Shown piece after piece: positions 22,233 to 34,492 of a DNA stretch of 64,000 bases. A model generated the notes under the pieces. That model searched no databases. It was not told the origin of the DNA and was given only the letters and a program-made list of their open reading frames with translations. Numbering within the stretch: position 1 is the stretch's first letter; every line of letters begins with the position of its first letter. A program made the position numbers and the translations under genes. Source of the stretch: Cutaneotrichosporon cavernicola (taxonomy: Eukaryota > Basidiomycota > Tremellomycetes > Trichosporonales > Trichosporonaceae); contig NC_083397.1 of NCBI RefSeq assembly GCF_030864355.1, forward strand, positions 2,170,001 to 2,234,000. Reading direction: 5' to 3'.

Positions 22233-24836
22233 CTATTTGAGCTCACGCAGGATGGCCGCCTCCATCGCGCGCACCGTCTCGGCGGGCGTGAACAGCGACG
22301 TCATGACGTATACGACGTTTCCAAGCGGTCGCGAGTGAACACGGAAAGCCGGGTTACCGATCTGCTTCGCACGTAGCCGGTCAAGGAATCCTTGCGCAAC
22401 ATGCGACGCGTAGTCTGCCATCAGCCCCTTCCCGGTGTCTTGCTCACCGGCCTCAGAGTCCTGCAGCTCAATGGCAAGGACGGTACCCATGGCCATGGAT
22501 CCCTTCACCCCTGGTGCTTGGGACACCTCCTCAAGGAAGTCCTTACGCCAGAAGGACCAGCGCTCCGCGGCCCAGTCCTTGCGCGGGGCAGCCCACTTGT
22601 CGCCCCGTTCAGCGTCCTCGATCATACCCAGAGCCTTGAGGGCAACAGCGCATCCGACGGGATTGGCAGTGTAACTGTGTCCGTGGAGCAGGGCGTCGAC
22701 TTTGCGGTCGGAGAGGAACGCGTCGAACACGGACCGCGAAGCGAGTGTGGCTGAGAGCGGGAGGAGGCCACCCGTGAGGATCTTGGCGTATACTGAGATA
22801 TCTGGGGTAGTTCCAAGCACCGACGCAGCCGAGTGGTACCCGAAGCGGTAAAGGCCAGAGAAGACTGTTATGAGTGAGTGGAGCGCGACGGTGAGGAAAC
22901 CCACCCTCATCGTAGATGACCGGTACACCCTGCCACTCCGCCGGGTTGCGCTTCTCAAGGGCAGCGAGAGCGGCCTCATACGCCCCTCGATCGGGCTGAC
23001 CTGAGAAGAGGTCTTCACTTGCGCGCACCACGTCCACGAGACAAGCCTGAAAGAGGGGGTCGACAAACACCATCCCTCCAGCGCCGAGGCATGTCGGCTC
23101 GAGCACGAGCGCACCGAACTGCCGGCCTTCCGCCGCGAGGCGCTTCAGCGTCTCCCGCACATGTTGACGGTAGTACGTGGCCAGAGGGGAGCTGCGGCGC
23201 GCTGGCAGGTCGTACACGTCCGCGAGGGAGGGGAAGGGCATTGCCCATCCCTCCTTGGTTGGAGTAGCGTCAGGGAGTGGCGCCCAGACATCGGGCGCAG
23301 TGGTAGATACGGTGGCCACGCCGTCTTGCACCAGCACCGCAGGAGGCGAGAACCAGTGTCCACGCCCCTTGTACCTAGAGTCAGCCCTCTCCTATAAAGG
23401 TAATACCAGTCAACGGCAGTGTTGAACGTGCTCGCAGGCGTCGCGTCCATGGCTCCAATCGTGTCTCCGTGATAGCCTCCACGAAGGCCAATCACGCCGA
23501 CATCGCCCCCGATCTCGCCTTCCCAACCGTATCGTCTCCCCGACGCGCGGAGCGCCATCTTGAGCGCGACTTCAATGCCCGTACTGCCGTTATCGCTGTA
23601 GAAGACGCGAGCGGCCCAACCCGCCCCCACTGTGTCGCGGAGCTTCTCGGCCAATTCCAGGGCGGGAGCGTGGGTTCCCGACGGGAACAGAACGTGGCCG
23701 TACCGCCCTGCCGCGGCGGCGGCCGCCAGCGTCAGAGGCTCGGAGGCATGCCCGTGGCTCTGGGTAAACCAGGACGCAGCGCCGTCGAAGTAAGGTTCGA
23801 GGAGGCTCTCGGCCGGCCGGCCCTCCTTCGGCTGCTCGGCCTTGGTAGATTTAGCGTAGTACGCGTCGAAGTGGTCGCCGTGTGCCGAGTCAATCACCAT
23901 CACCTGCTCGGGGCGGTTCACGAGCTTGTGCTGCGTGAACGGCCACCACACACTGTCGAGCGTGCGAGCCGGCATCCCGGCGATCTCCTCGACGCGGCGG
24001 GCATGCGTCTCCTCAAGGTGCTGCACAGTGGGGCCCACACCGCCTCCCTCCTCACCCTTCCCCTCCCCCTCAATGGAGGCGTACCATTCGCCGAGTCGCA
24101 CCGCGTCCTCGGCCACACTCCCGCGCTTCTCGGGCGGCCGCGCGACGTCCCAAAACCCGATCCCGCGCTCTTCAAAGTAGGGCCGCAGGAAGTCGTCGTT
24201 CCGGTAGTAGCTGTCGTGGAGGCACAGCACTGCTGCCACATCATATCCGCGGAGCAAGAGGGACTCGTAGCTCGCGAGCGTGGTCGAGATGCCGCCCAGA
24301 TGGGGCGATGCTACCAGAACCGACGGGAGGCGGAGTGAGCGCAGCGAGCTCGCCTGCGTGTGTGGCGGGTGTAGGGCGGGCGAGTGTACGCCGCCAGCCG
24401 TCTCGACGAACACGTGCCCGTCTGAAAGAGACGCGGATTGGATATATTTCTGTACGCCGCGGACGAGCACGTCGTTGCTAGCTGGGAAGGGGAGGTCGGG
24501 CGCGAGTTGCGCCGCGAGGTGAGGGCTCATCGGCTCACGGTACTGGTACAGGCACCGAGTCTGTACCAGATCCGTATAGGGTGCGGTGTGACGCCGCACG
24601 AAGCTTGGATTAGCCTAGAAATAGAGCAACGTACGCCTCGTCCGAGTCAGCTTCGGGGCCGGTGCTGACGGGCTTGAGGTAGGAGACGCGGTTGCCTCGG
24701 CTCGCGGCGGAGCGGATCAGTGCCGTGGTTAGCAGTGTCTTGCCGACCTACACATCAGCTTTGTTTCGGGGTCACGAACATCGGTGTTGGCGCCAAAGAC
24801 CTGGTGCACGCGCAGTTTTGGGTAGAGCATGGGCAT
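22233..24836 (-). CDS. Bifunctional dethiobiotin synthetase / DAPA aminotransferase
   Basis: Fusion enzyme catalysing the two biotin steps before biotin synthase: KAPA to DAPA (PLP aminotransferase) and DAPA to dethiobiotin (ATP-dependent carboxylase). About 820 residues. The N-terminal BioD domain opens at the ATG at 24834-24836 (MPMLYPKLR) and has the P-loop GANTDVGKT, rebuilt across a 32-nt intron (24748-24779), then YLKPVSTGPEAD and VETAGGVHSPAL. The C-terminal BioA domain has WWPFTQH, FYSDNGSTGIEVALKMALR, GGYHGDTIGAMD, the conserved DEVF (joined across an intron near 22868-22909) and ISVYAKILTGGLLPLSATL, whose lysine should bind PLP. Other introns lie near 24599-24630 and 23370-23410. 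Plant BIO3-BIO1 and several fungi have the same fusion. Its presence suggests at least partial biotin prototrophy. Confidence 0.92.
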
Positions 24837-25611
24837 GTTGGCAACGGAGCGAAGGAGCGACGGAGTGACGGAGCGATGCCCCAACTCTGCCTACTCTTAA
24901 GGCATGAGATCCCCACCGGAACTCTGATCGATAACATTGGAAGGAATGTCTGGGGACCGCGTGTCCGATTGCTCGTCGCCTATTCGTGGATAGGTAGGGA
25001 AATAAGCCGCGCGTCACCGGTTCCGCTTGGCTTGTTATCCGGCGCTCGCGACCATTTTAGGCTGATGGCTCAGAGCTTGGAGTCATCCTCACAAGAGCCA
25101 TGCTCCTATGCATTCACTCGTTATGCGGCGTACAGGAATGCAGAAGTCTGAAATGTTGTTGAAGTGGTTGGTTGGGTTGGTAGGTGCGGAATGGTCCAAC
25201 GCCACGTGACCATGACGTGGCATTGTCCGGCCAGTTGTCAATTGTTTCCGGTTTATCAGAGTTAGGGGTTAGGAATGACGAATGGTTCAGGCACAGAACC
25301 ACAACATGAACAACAGCACCGCACAGTGGTTAATCGCGTTTAAACCCCCCACAGACGACAGACCACTCCACTATTGACTCGGGCACTAAACCACCACATA
25401 TACGCCACACTCTACACCGCATCTCACTTTGACTATAACACAACCACAGCCACAGCTCTTAAGTCATCTGATTCACAACAACTTTCAATCCAACAAACAT
25501 CTTGATTCATTAAACTTGATTCACTCCCCTCTCCACCTTTCAATTGCCCTTCAATCGGCTTGATCACACCCAACCTCCTTCCTTGTCCATACTTCCCACC
25601 ACGTTGGCAAG
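24837..25611. promoter_or_regulatory. Divergent spacer between the biotin gene and the F-BAR gene
   Basis: 775 bp. It contains an inverted repeat at 25201-25221 with 7-bp arms GCCACGT and ACGTGGC around GACCATG; its left arm includes CACGTG (25203-25208). The part near the F-BAR start (25300-25611) is C/A/T-rich, typical of a leader. Confidence 0.6.
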
Positions 25612-28600
25612 ATGGTTGAGAGCCCAGCCCTGCCGGGGCACGAGCGCTCACAGTCGACCGCGTCGCTCTCGCGCTATTATCACGGCCAGAATGGCGAGGC
25701 CCAAGAAGTCGACCTCACCGACCCCTCGCTAGACTTCTGCAATGCGTTCTGGGGACAGGGTGACCGCGGTTATGAGGTCATCATGACCCGTCTCCGTGGC
25801 GCTGCGAAGACGGTCGAGGAGCTCAAGGCGTTCTGGAAAGAGCGGTAGGTTGATGAGCGAAATGGAACCTAACGTCAGCGCATCAATCGAGGAGGAGTAC
25901 GCGAAGCGCCTGACCAAGCTTGCCAAGATGCCACTAGGGAACAATGAGATTGGCGACTTGGCCCACGCCTTGCAAACTGTCCAGCTGGAGACGGCGGCCC
26001 AAGCGTCCTTCCACCTCCAGATGAGCTCGGAGATTCACACGGCAGTCGAGCAGCCGACCGTCCAGTTTGCCAACCGTCTCGCCAGCCTGAAGAAGGGCCA
26101 GCAATCGAGTATTGAGAAAGCGTGGCGCAACAAGGGCCTCCAGGAGGTCCATGTTGCAAAGGTGGGCCTGGGAGCCGGTGCAAACACTGACCTTCCAGGC
26201 ACGTGAGCGGTATGAGAAGGACTGTCTCAAGCTCAACTCGTACACGGCCAACATGCAGCTCGTGCAAGGCCGTGAGCGCGACGACCTTGAGAGCAAGATG
26301 GAGAAGGTTCGCAGAAGCATCCAAAGCGGAGAACAGGACTTCCGCAACTTTGTCAGAGTCCTCGAGGACACGAGCGCAAAGTGGGAGAACGAGTGGCGCA
26401 GCTTCTGTGACGTCGTACAGGACCTCGAGGAAGACAGGCTGAGTTTGACCAAGGACGTTGTATGGTCGTACGCCAACTCTGTGTCGCAGGTGTGCGTCGA
26501 GGATGACAGCGTGAGTTTGCGTGGTGGACATTATCTAAACGACAGTCATGTGAGCGCATCCGCGAGAAGCTCGAGCAGTTCGAGCCACCCAACGACGTGG
26601 TCTTCTTTGTCAAGGGCTGGGGAACGGGCAGCCAGATCCAAGACCCGCCTCACTTTATTAACTATGGCATCGGCGAGTACCCGACGCAGCCGGGCTTCCA
26701 CCATGCGCAGTTCCGTCGCCAGTCGGAACGGCCGCCACTCCAGCCTGTGCCAAAACATGTGCCCGAGTCCGAGCCCGAGCCCGAGTCAGCCGTGAGTGCG
26801 GAGCCTCCCGCTGCAGCCCCAGTTTCGGTTGTCGAGACGGTCGCACGCTCCCCTGCCACGGGCCCGGTCCCAGCTCTTCCGCCTGCGCACGAGGAGCGTG
26901 CAGTTCCACCTGCCGAGAAACAGAATGAGTACTTCCCAGAACTTCCTCCCATCCCTCCCGGCAAGGACGCGTCTTTGACCGACGCCACGCGGGGACTCCA
27001 GTTGTCTGACCACGCCGCGCCTCCCGCCGCGTCTACTGGTTACAAACCGCCCTTTGGCATGCCTCTTCCTGACATGGCCGCGGTTGGCGGAGCAGCGGCT
27101 GGTGCCACAGCTGCTGCGGGCGCGTCCGCGTTTGTGAAGTCGGGCAGCGACGTGCAGTCTACTACATCACCGCCTGCATGGGGTTCGAACCAGGCTGGCC
27201 CCCCTAGCCCGAGCGCACGTGACGTTCAGGACCAGGAGGACCCGATGGCGCGCGCGTTGGCCGAGCTGCGCCAGAACCCACCAGGGCCGAACACCGTTCG
27301 CCGCGCGCCTTCGCAGCGTCGCACCGAGTCGATCTACTCGACTACCGGTCGCCCTTCCAGCGGCGTTGCAGGTAGCAGCGTATCGCAGCACCAGCGGGCT
27401 CCCTCGCCGGCACCAAGCAACCACGCGGGCCAGCAGTCGTACCCGTCCCGGCCTGTTGGCATGCTGGGCGACATGGGTGGCTCTGGTCTCATCCCACCCA
27501 AGGAGGGCCACACGGCTGCTCAGCTCGCCAAGTCGATGGCCGAGTTTGAGAACCGCTCGCAGTACCGCAGCAGCGTAAACTACAACAACTTTGCCGACGA
27601 CGTGGTTGGTCAGCACCCGACCTCGCGGCCCACCTCGCCTGCCCCGAATCGTACCCCGTCTCCTGCGATGATGCAGGCCCCGACCCAGCCCCCAACGCAC
27701 ATTGCCGACAATGTGCTCCCGCGTTACGGACAGGCCTTCCCGGGTGAGCGCTCGCGTTCCCGTCCGGCTTCGGTGTACTCTTCGAACTCGCGCGCCAACT
27801 CTGTCGTCGGGGTTCCTCCGCCCGGCCCGCAGCACCAGGACACGGCCCCTCGCGCGGCGTATGCCGGCATTGGTGCTGGCAATGCCGCGCGCAGCCCGTC
27901 GCCGCGTCCTCACAGCTTCCGTGCTCCCTCGCCCGGCCCAGCTCCCGACCAGCACGGCGCGTTAGGCCCTCCCAACCTCGGCATCGCCCTCGACGCTAGC
28001 GGCGGTGTTGCCCAGGACTCGATGGCGGAGCAGTACCGCCAGCAGTACCAGCAGCAACAGAGAATCCAGCAACAGCAATCGCCGCAGCTTCAACACCAGC
28101 ACCCGCAGCAGCAGGACCAGCAGCAGTGGGGGCAGAGCCAGTTCGGCGCACCGCAGACGTCACCTCCGCTCGACCATGCATATGCGCCTCGGGCGTCTGG
28201 GTCGTTCAGCCAGGTACCGCCTTCGCAAAGCACCGGCTCGCTGTCCCAGCAGATGTACCCTGCTCAACCCCAGCTACAGCCCCATCAGCAGCAGCAGCAG
28301 CCTCAGGAGGCACAGGCGTACGGACAGCAACACCAGCAGCAGTATGGCCGGCAGCCGCCGTACCAGCGGCAGTCGTACTCATCGTCGGCAGCATACCCGT
28401 ACGGCCACCAGCAGCAACAGCCCCAGCAGCAACAGCCCCAGCAGCAACAGCCCCAGCAGCCGCCCCAGCAACAACAGCAACCCCAGCAGCACCATTATGA
28501 GGTTCCGAACGGTTATAGCCCGCACTACCGTGTGCCCTCGCCCCAGCCGCAGCAGTACCGTGCTCCTTCGCCTCAGCCGCAACAGCAACAGCCGCAGCAC

Positions 28601-29020
28601 CAGCACCCGCAGATGTACCCCGCAGTGCCCGCCCAGCCGCAGTTCCAGGTCACGCAGCAGCAGATGCAGCAAGCGCCCCAGGGCACCCCAAGCCCGATTC
28701 CTGCACAGCCTCCATCAAACCCAGCGCCAACGGGACAGTGGGCGACCGACGGCCGGCCTGTCCTCTTCTGTGCGTTTCTGTTCGGGTCAACTTGCTAACC
28801 ACAGACGTTCGTGCCTTATTCTCGTACCAGGCCCAGAGCCCTGTCGAGTTCGACTTCCAAGCGGACGACATCATCGCCGTCACCAGCACGCCCGATGACG
28901 GGTGGTGGTCTGGTGAGCTTCTCGACGAGTCGCGCCGCCAGCCGGGCCGTACCGACTTCCCGTCCAACTTGTGAGCTGCAATCGGTCGAGCTAGCTAACA
29001 CCAGCGCCGAGCTGTTCTGA
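25612..29020 (+). CDS. F-BAR and SH3 domain protein (Cdc15/Hof1/Imp2-like)
   Basis: Membrane-bending scaffold probably acting at the cytokinetic ring or cortical patches, about 1,080 residues. It starts MVESPALPGH. The FCH/F-BAR domain spans about residues 35-310: LDFCNAFWGQGDRGYEVI, TVEELKAFWKER, ASIEEEYAKRLTKLAKMP, AWRNKGLQEVHVAKARERYEKDC and ENEWRSFCDVVQDLEEDRL. A long Pro/Ser-rich region with many RAPSP-like motifs follows, then a glutamine-rich stretch (about 28020-28700). The C-terminal SH3 domain reads VRALFSYQAQSPVEFDFQADD, DDGWWSGEL and a terminal FPSNF. Short introns lie near 25847-25878, 26163-26198, 26511-26545, 28770-28804 and 28972-29005. The final exon encodes only FAELF and the stop. 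Which of the Cdc15, Imp2 or Hof1 orthologs it is cannot be decided here. Confidence 0.88.
28020..28720 (+). repeat. Glutamine-rich CAG/CAA low-complexity tract
   Basis: Mixed CAG and CAA codons encode Gln runs broken by Pro, His and Tyr inside the F-BAR protein. A 15-bp unit coding QQQPQ is repeated at about 28409-28470. The tract is probably disordered. Confidence 0.85.
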
Positions 29021-31216
29021 GCCGAGTCCAAGCGGAGTCATGAAAAGAACGAACCGTATTGAGCGTTGTCTAGTCTAGTCTCGTCACGTGAGGGCATGGA
29101 GAGGTGTTGATGGTTCATTGCGTTGGCTCCGCGGGCCAATGTAAACACTTGAAAGTTGGGCGAGTCGTTTGAGCAATAAATTAAGGCGAGCAAAGCGAGC
29201 TAGGTCAAGAATGATGCCAAGCAGCGCCACGAGCTCATCACTAGACCAGTTAGATTGTTCCTAAAATCTCGGATCACACCTCTCACTTTCGTAACGTGAT
29301 ACGCTAACATTGTAATCCGACCCGATGGACTGGGGATAGTTGGATGCGGAGTGGCGTCGAGTTGTAGAGTTTTCCGCACACGCCCTGGTATGGTGCGAGA
29401 CAGCGCCATGGCTTTCGGCTCCTCGGCGCCACCACCAGGGGTCGAGATGAATTGAGTTTCTCCATCGAATGTCGTTTCTGCATCACTCGTGTCGTGCCTG
29501 CCATCACTCAAACTACCCTCTCCGTTCATACCATTCCTCTCTGGTCCTGTCATACCTGATGCCTGATGCCTGATACCTAATGCTTCATGCCTCCTGCCCT
29601 CTATACCCTGTACTTTGATGTCAACATCCACTGCCAAGTCTTCGGCGCCTCTTCACGTTCGTTACCTTACTTGCCTCGAGTATATGGCGGGCTTGGGGTC
29701 GTTTGAGTTCCTCCGACGCTCCATATGTCACTCCAAAGACTGATCGATCATGGAGGTGAGACAGGCGGGGGAATCTGGAGATGTGTGCAAGTCGTAGTCG
29801 TAACCGGATTCTACCATGGATTAGGATCAACCCATTGAACTGCTGCTACCATGTAGAATAAACTGTAATTGCTCTACACTTGTTCAGTCCTAGTCAAGTT
29901 TATGCGTACATGTATAGTTGCTCAGTCTGGTGGAGTACATGGATCTGTCCATCCGAGTTTATTCCGTTCCATTAATGAAACCCCCTGGTGCCTCAACGCG
30001 TCCAACCAAAATCAAATCATCTACTACTATCTTGACACTTCCGCACATTTGGCCGCTCTTTCTCCCCTACCCAGTTAAAGCCCCAAGTCCATGCCGAGAT
30101 CCCCGGAATTGGACAAACTTGGATCGGGAGGGTATTGGCCAAACCGATTCGCAAAGTCAGGTCACCTGCATGTTACATTTACAGCTGCAGCTGCTGAGCA
30201 AACATTTTGCAGGGAATGGCGTTCCCCATCAGAGCGGAACCAGTGTGATCTTGTGCGCGGTGCGATCAGGTTGAATCGGTTTGATGACCAACGCGAGTGG
30301 GTGCGAGGCATGCGAGGATGACCCAAACTCGCTTTGACACCGCCGGGTGCCTGTTGTTTAACTAACCATGTGATTCCGCACGGCGCTTGTAGAGTTGCGA
30401 GCTGGCACCGCATCGCCAGTGGTAGTTGGGACGTTACCTGTTACCCTCATTACGATTAATCCCTGTAAATACAAAGTGTACCTTGAGTTTGAGTATTAGA
30501 CTATAGTAAAGGGATAAAAGCCCTAGTAGCCTTTCTGTGCCTTATGTTACCTTGCTTTCTTAGGCAAAACCCAAAAGAACCTTTCGAGTGCCTGTGGGCC
30601 TGTGGGGCCGGTCTCATTCGTTCCCTCTACCCTCTGTCGTTATCCATCAACCCATCACCAAACACGTCAGCTCCCAGCGCCTAACAGTACCCAGACTGAA
30701 AACGGATATGCGCCCCCCATTAACCCTAGAATTAACCGGAGTGACTTCCCGGTCCACCCAAGGTACCAATATTCATATTACCACCCAGGCTACCTAACAA
30801 CACATCTACAGTAATACAACCTGTATAGTGAGCGGTTGGTGCCAGCCGCCCAGTAACCAACCCCTCTCCCCCCTATCTGACCCGTCCACTCATCCAACAT
30901 CCTTCTCAACCATTCTTTAGCAACCAACCCATCATCCATCCAGCACTCACAACCACACCTACACCTACACTCACACATTCTTTTCGCTCCACATCAACCC
31001 AACCCTTCTCTTCCCCCCTCTCTTCCCAAACCCAACCTCTCCCCCTCTCATCCCCGCCACCTCGGTCCTCACCACCCCCGCGATCACAGCCACTCGCGGC
31101 CACCCGACCAGCCACGCAATCACCCAACCACCCTTCCTTCACAACATCCACAAACTCTAAAAACACAGCCGGGCACCACAGCCAACCCACCTGCCAACTA
31201 GAACCCGGACTTTCCA
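29021..31216. other. Long spacer between the F-BAR and bHLH genes
   Basis: 2.2 kb without a convincing gene. CACGTG lies at 29085-29090. A short imperfect CCTGATG tandem lies about 29555-29600. The last ~340 bp (30870-31216) are almost G-free on the plus strand (C/A/T-rich) and probably form the bHLH mRNA leader. Open frames in between have no recognisable features. Confidence 0.45.
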
Positions 31217-34045
31217 ATGGAGGCAAACGCCGCGTTCTCGCCCACGTCGAGCAGCCGGGCCTACCTCTCCTCTCTCGACTTTTTTGCTCTTGCCGGGCTA
31301 GACAATACGTCGTCAGACCACCTCGACGGCAGCTCGCCCGCCGGACACGCGAGCGCTACTCACGACGCGCCTCACGCCTACAACCATTCCCAGCATCACT
31401 CCCAGGGCTACGACTCGCACGGCCCCTCGCAAAAGACATCACCAGAGTACTTGCCTCTCGACGACCCGTCGCCGATCGCCCTCGAGGCCCCGTCAAGCCC
31501 ATCGAGCAGGCAAGGCTACAGAAATATCGCCACCCACCGTGGCACTTTGCGTGGAGACGCGACCATGGACGTAGACCACTCGCCAGCTGGCCATGGATCG
31601 GGTAGCAACGAGCAGCAACGCGCCCTTCGCTCCCACCACAGTCGGGGCAATAGCTATGCAGACGGACACGAGGTACCCCTGGATGCTCACGACTTTATGA
31701 ACATGGACATGAGCAGCGAGGCTTATGACGCGGTCCAGGCAGGCATACTCCAGCACCAAGTGCGTAGCAAGCACAGCAGTGCCTAACCCTAGCTCGAGTC
31801 CATTCACATGCAGTCGCCGTTCCTCGCGGCAAACAATCCGGGGTCGCCATACAATGCCATGGCCCAGATGTTCCTTACGTCCCCCCCTGCAGTGTCGTCG
31901 GAGCAGGACAACGGATCATCACAGGGTCAGTTGCCCGACGACCGCCGCCCGATGCTCCATCGCACGTATAGCGTGTCGAACGGCCCATACGGCGTTCTCA
32001 CGCCCGGTGCGTCCACCTGAGTGGCGAGTAACTAAAACTAACGCTCAGGCCCAAGCGGCGACATACCAGCCGACATGCGCATGGACATGATGAGCCCTAT
32101 GCAGCTGGGTGCCATGATTGAAGGCAAAGAAAACGTGCGTGCACAACAGCATCTCGGCTAACCCCAGTACAATGCTGTTCCGTTACTTTCACCTGCGCTC
32201 TCGCACCACAATCCGTCCAACTATGCCTCACCAGTTGCGCATGTGGCCTTTGGTTCGAGTGGCGGGCGTGACGCAGCTCATGCGGCCCTCGCCAACCGCG
32301 CTTCCCTGGAGCAGCTCCAGCTCCAGCAGCGCCAGTTCCAGGAGCAGCTCGCGCTTCTTCAGGAGCAGCAAAAACAGTTGCAGGCCACAGCAGCAGCCGT
32401 CGCCGCTGCGTCTGGATCGCCGTATCTCGCTCCCCAGCAGCAGCAGCAGCAGCAGCAGCAATCTCAATCCCAGTCGCAGGGACGGCCAGCCCTCACACCA
32501 GGTGGCGTCAACGGCGCGCACTCCACAGGGACCGTCAGCACGCCTTCTCCCGGAAGTTACTTCTCGCCGCTGACTTCTCCTGCGCTCAAGCCCGCTGTCA
32601 GCCGGTCTGCCGCACTGCGTGCTGCTGCCCAGCACCTCTCGCCGCATCTACACAGCCAGCAGCAACGAGCACCTCACCCGCTCTCTGCACTGTCGTCACC
32701 AGCACTCAACCCTGTAGGATCGTCGGGTGGTGCGAACCAGACACTCTCGCCCGCCCTCGGTCCGCAAAATCCCGACGTCAATGACCCCGACTACCTCTAC
32801 GCGTTACAGGGTATTCTGGATGGTACTTCAGGCCCGAGCGCAGATGCGAGTGCCAACGCAAGCACTAGCACCAGCGGATACCACAGCTCGCCAGTGATTG
32901 TCCCGAGCCACCCGTCGCCCGCGGTGGGGTCGAGTGGTGCCGGCCCGCACCGCTCGATGCCAGCCAAGTCGCGCCCGTCGCCCATGATGAAGCCTACGAA
33001 CCACCGCTCGCACGTCCGTGGCGCGTCGTCCGTCCCCACATCACCCATGACATTCAAGATGACTGGGAGCGGCAGTGGCTTCCTTCCGCCTGCTGCGATA
33101 GATAACCGTGGTGTGCAGCCACAGATGCTCGGTGGCACCTCTTCGCAGACTTCGACGCCATCGCCCGTCGATCTTGCGCAGATTATGCCTCCACCACCTG
33201 TCCCGTCGCAGGGTAGACCCAAGATCCCCATGACGCCGGCAAGCTTGATGAACTTGAGCAAGGAGGGATCAGAGTCTCCAGAGCAACCTGTAGCCTCGAC
33301 TTCTGCGCCTCCGCCGCCAAGAGCCGCTGCCAAGAAGGCAACGGGCGCCCTCGTTCCCCTTCCCCCGAAGCGTGGGAGCCGCCTTGTGCCAGCTAGCGGT
33401 AGCGCCGCTGCCAAGCGCGCCCTCGCGATCCGCCCACTGGGCGTTGGTGTGCGTGCCGCAACCAAGGGCGCGGCGGCTGCGGCTGGCGCCAACGAACCCG
33501 AGACTCGCCGCACATCGCACAAAGCGGCCGAACAGAAGCGTCGCGACTCTCTCAAGGCAGGCTTCGACGAGCTGCGCCTCCTCCTACCTGCCATCAACAC
33601 AGAGGCGCTCGACCCCGAGTCGGGCGAGCCGATCCCTGGCTCGTCAGCGCCACGCCTGCTCCCAAAATCATCACTTGTACCTGACGACAACCCGAACCGT
33701 GGCGTGAGCAAGGTTGCCCTTCTCAAGTTCTCCAACGAGTACATTGTGCGCCTTCACGACAAGGTCAACAAGCGTGACGAGTACATTGACAAGCTACGGG
33801 CCGAGGTGACGCGCTTGCGCCTCGGCGAGGCGGAAGAAGTGCGCGGCGACGAGGACGAGGACCTGCTCGAGATGGACATGCTCGAGGGCGAGGAAGACGA
33901 TCTCGGCGACGAGGACGAGGAGATGGACATTGACCTCTCTGCGATGATGAAAAAGGGCAAGGGCGTGACCAAGTCACCCGCCCTCGGTCCCACTGGCGGG
34001 CGGAGGCGAACAAGTACGGCCCGCAAAAAGGGCGTGGACGATTAG
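31217..34045 (+). CDS. bHLH transcription factor, glutamine/serine/proline rich
   Basis: Nuclear DNA-binding protein of about 900 residues; orthology not determined. It starts MEANAAFSPTSSSRAYLSS. Introns lie near 31760-31793, 32006-32048 and 32136-32167. A Gln-rich coiled stretch (LEQLQLQQRQFQEQLALLQE, then a Q7 run at about 32441-32461) sits mid-protein. The bHLH domain is near 33500-33800: basic region RRTSHKAAEQKRRDSLKAGF, helix 1 DELRLLLPAI, a long proline-containing loop, helix 2 VSKVALLKFSNEYIVRLHDK, and a short leucine-zipper-like extension KRDEYIDKLRAEVTRLRL. The His-Glu-Arg pattern of the basic region predicts E-box binding, CANNTG. A highly acidic C-terminal tail precedes a basic end (GRRRTSTARKK). 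The loop is unusually long, about 35 residues. Confidence 0.85.
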
Positions 34046-34492
34046 AGGTATAGAGGCATACAGTAGTTAGCTAGAGTGTAGTCTGCAGGAAGATGTAATC
34101 TTAGACCAACGGCGACGGAAGCAAGCGGCATTCGGTGATTAGAGTCTCACGATGTGGGAAGACTACGATGGCAATCCGCCAGATCTCCAGACCCCAGATC
34201 CTCCAGAGCGGGAAAAGCGAGGCCCCGCTCGGTTCGTCATGCCAGTCGATGCTCTTCACGTCTACTATACCACGTCTGCCATCGCACATGATCATGCACA
34301 CGATCTCACGCATTCCACTCATCGCTCCATCCTGCCAATTGACGCAAGTGGAAGTGACTGCCCGTTGTCTTGGCGAGGGACGCGAGCCGGTCATCTCCGA
34401 CTCGCAACCACACAAATAGATAACAACCATCATTCTCCAACACACTCACACCTCACCTCATTCTCCAAGACACTCCCGCCTCACCAAGCCCA
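34046..34492. promoter_or_regulatory. Spacer upstream of the GNAT gene
   Basis: 447 bp between tandem genes. The final ~90 bp are C/A/T-rich (CACTCACACCTCACC), consistent with a leader. No gene was recognised. Confidence 0.4.

Noticed and set aside
29200..29637. A minus-strand frame of about 145 codons after the F-BAR gene
   Set aside because: Contains short tandem-repeat translation and no recognisable features.
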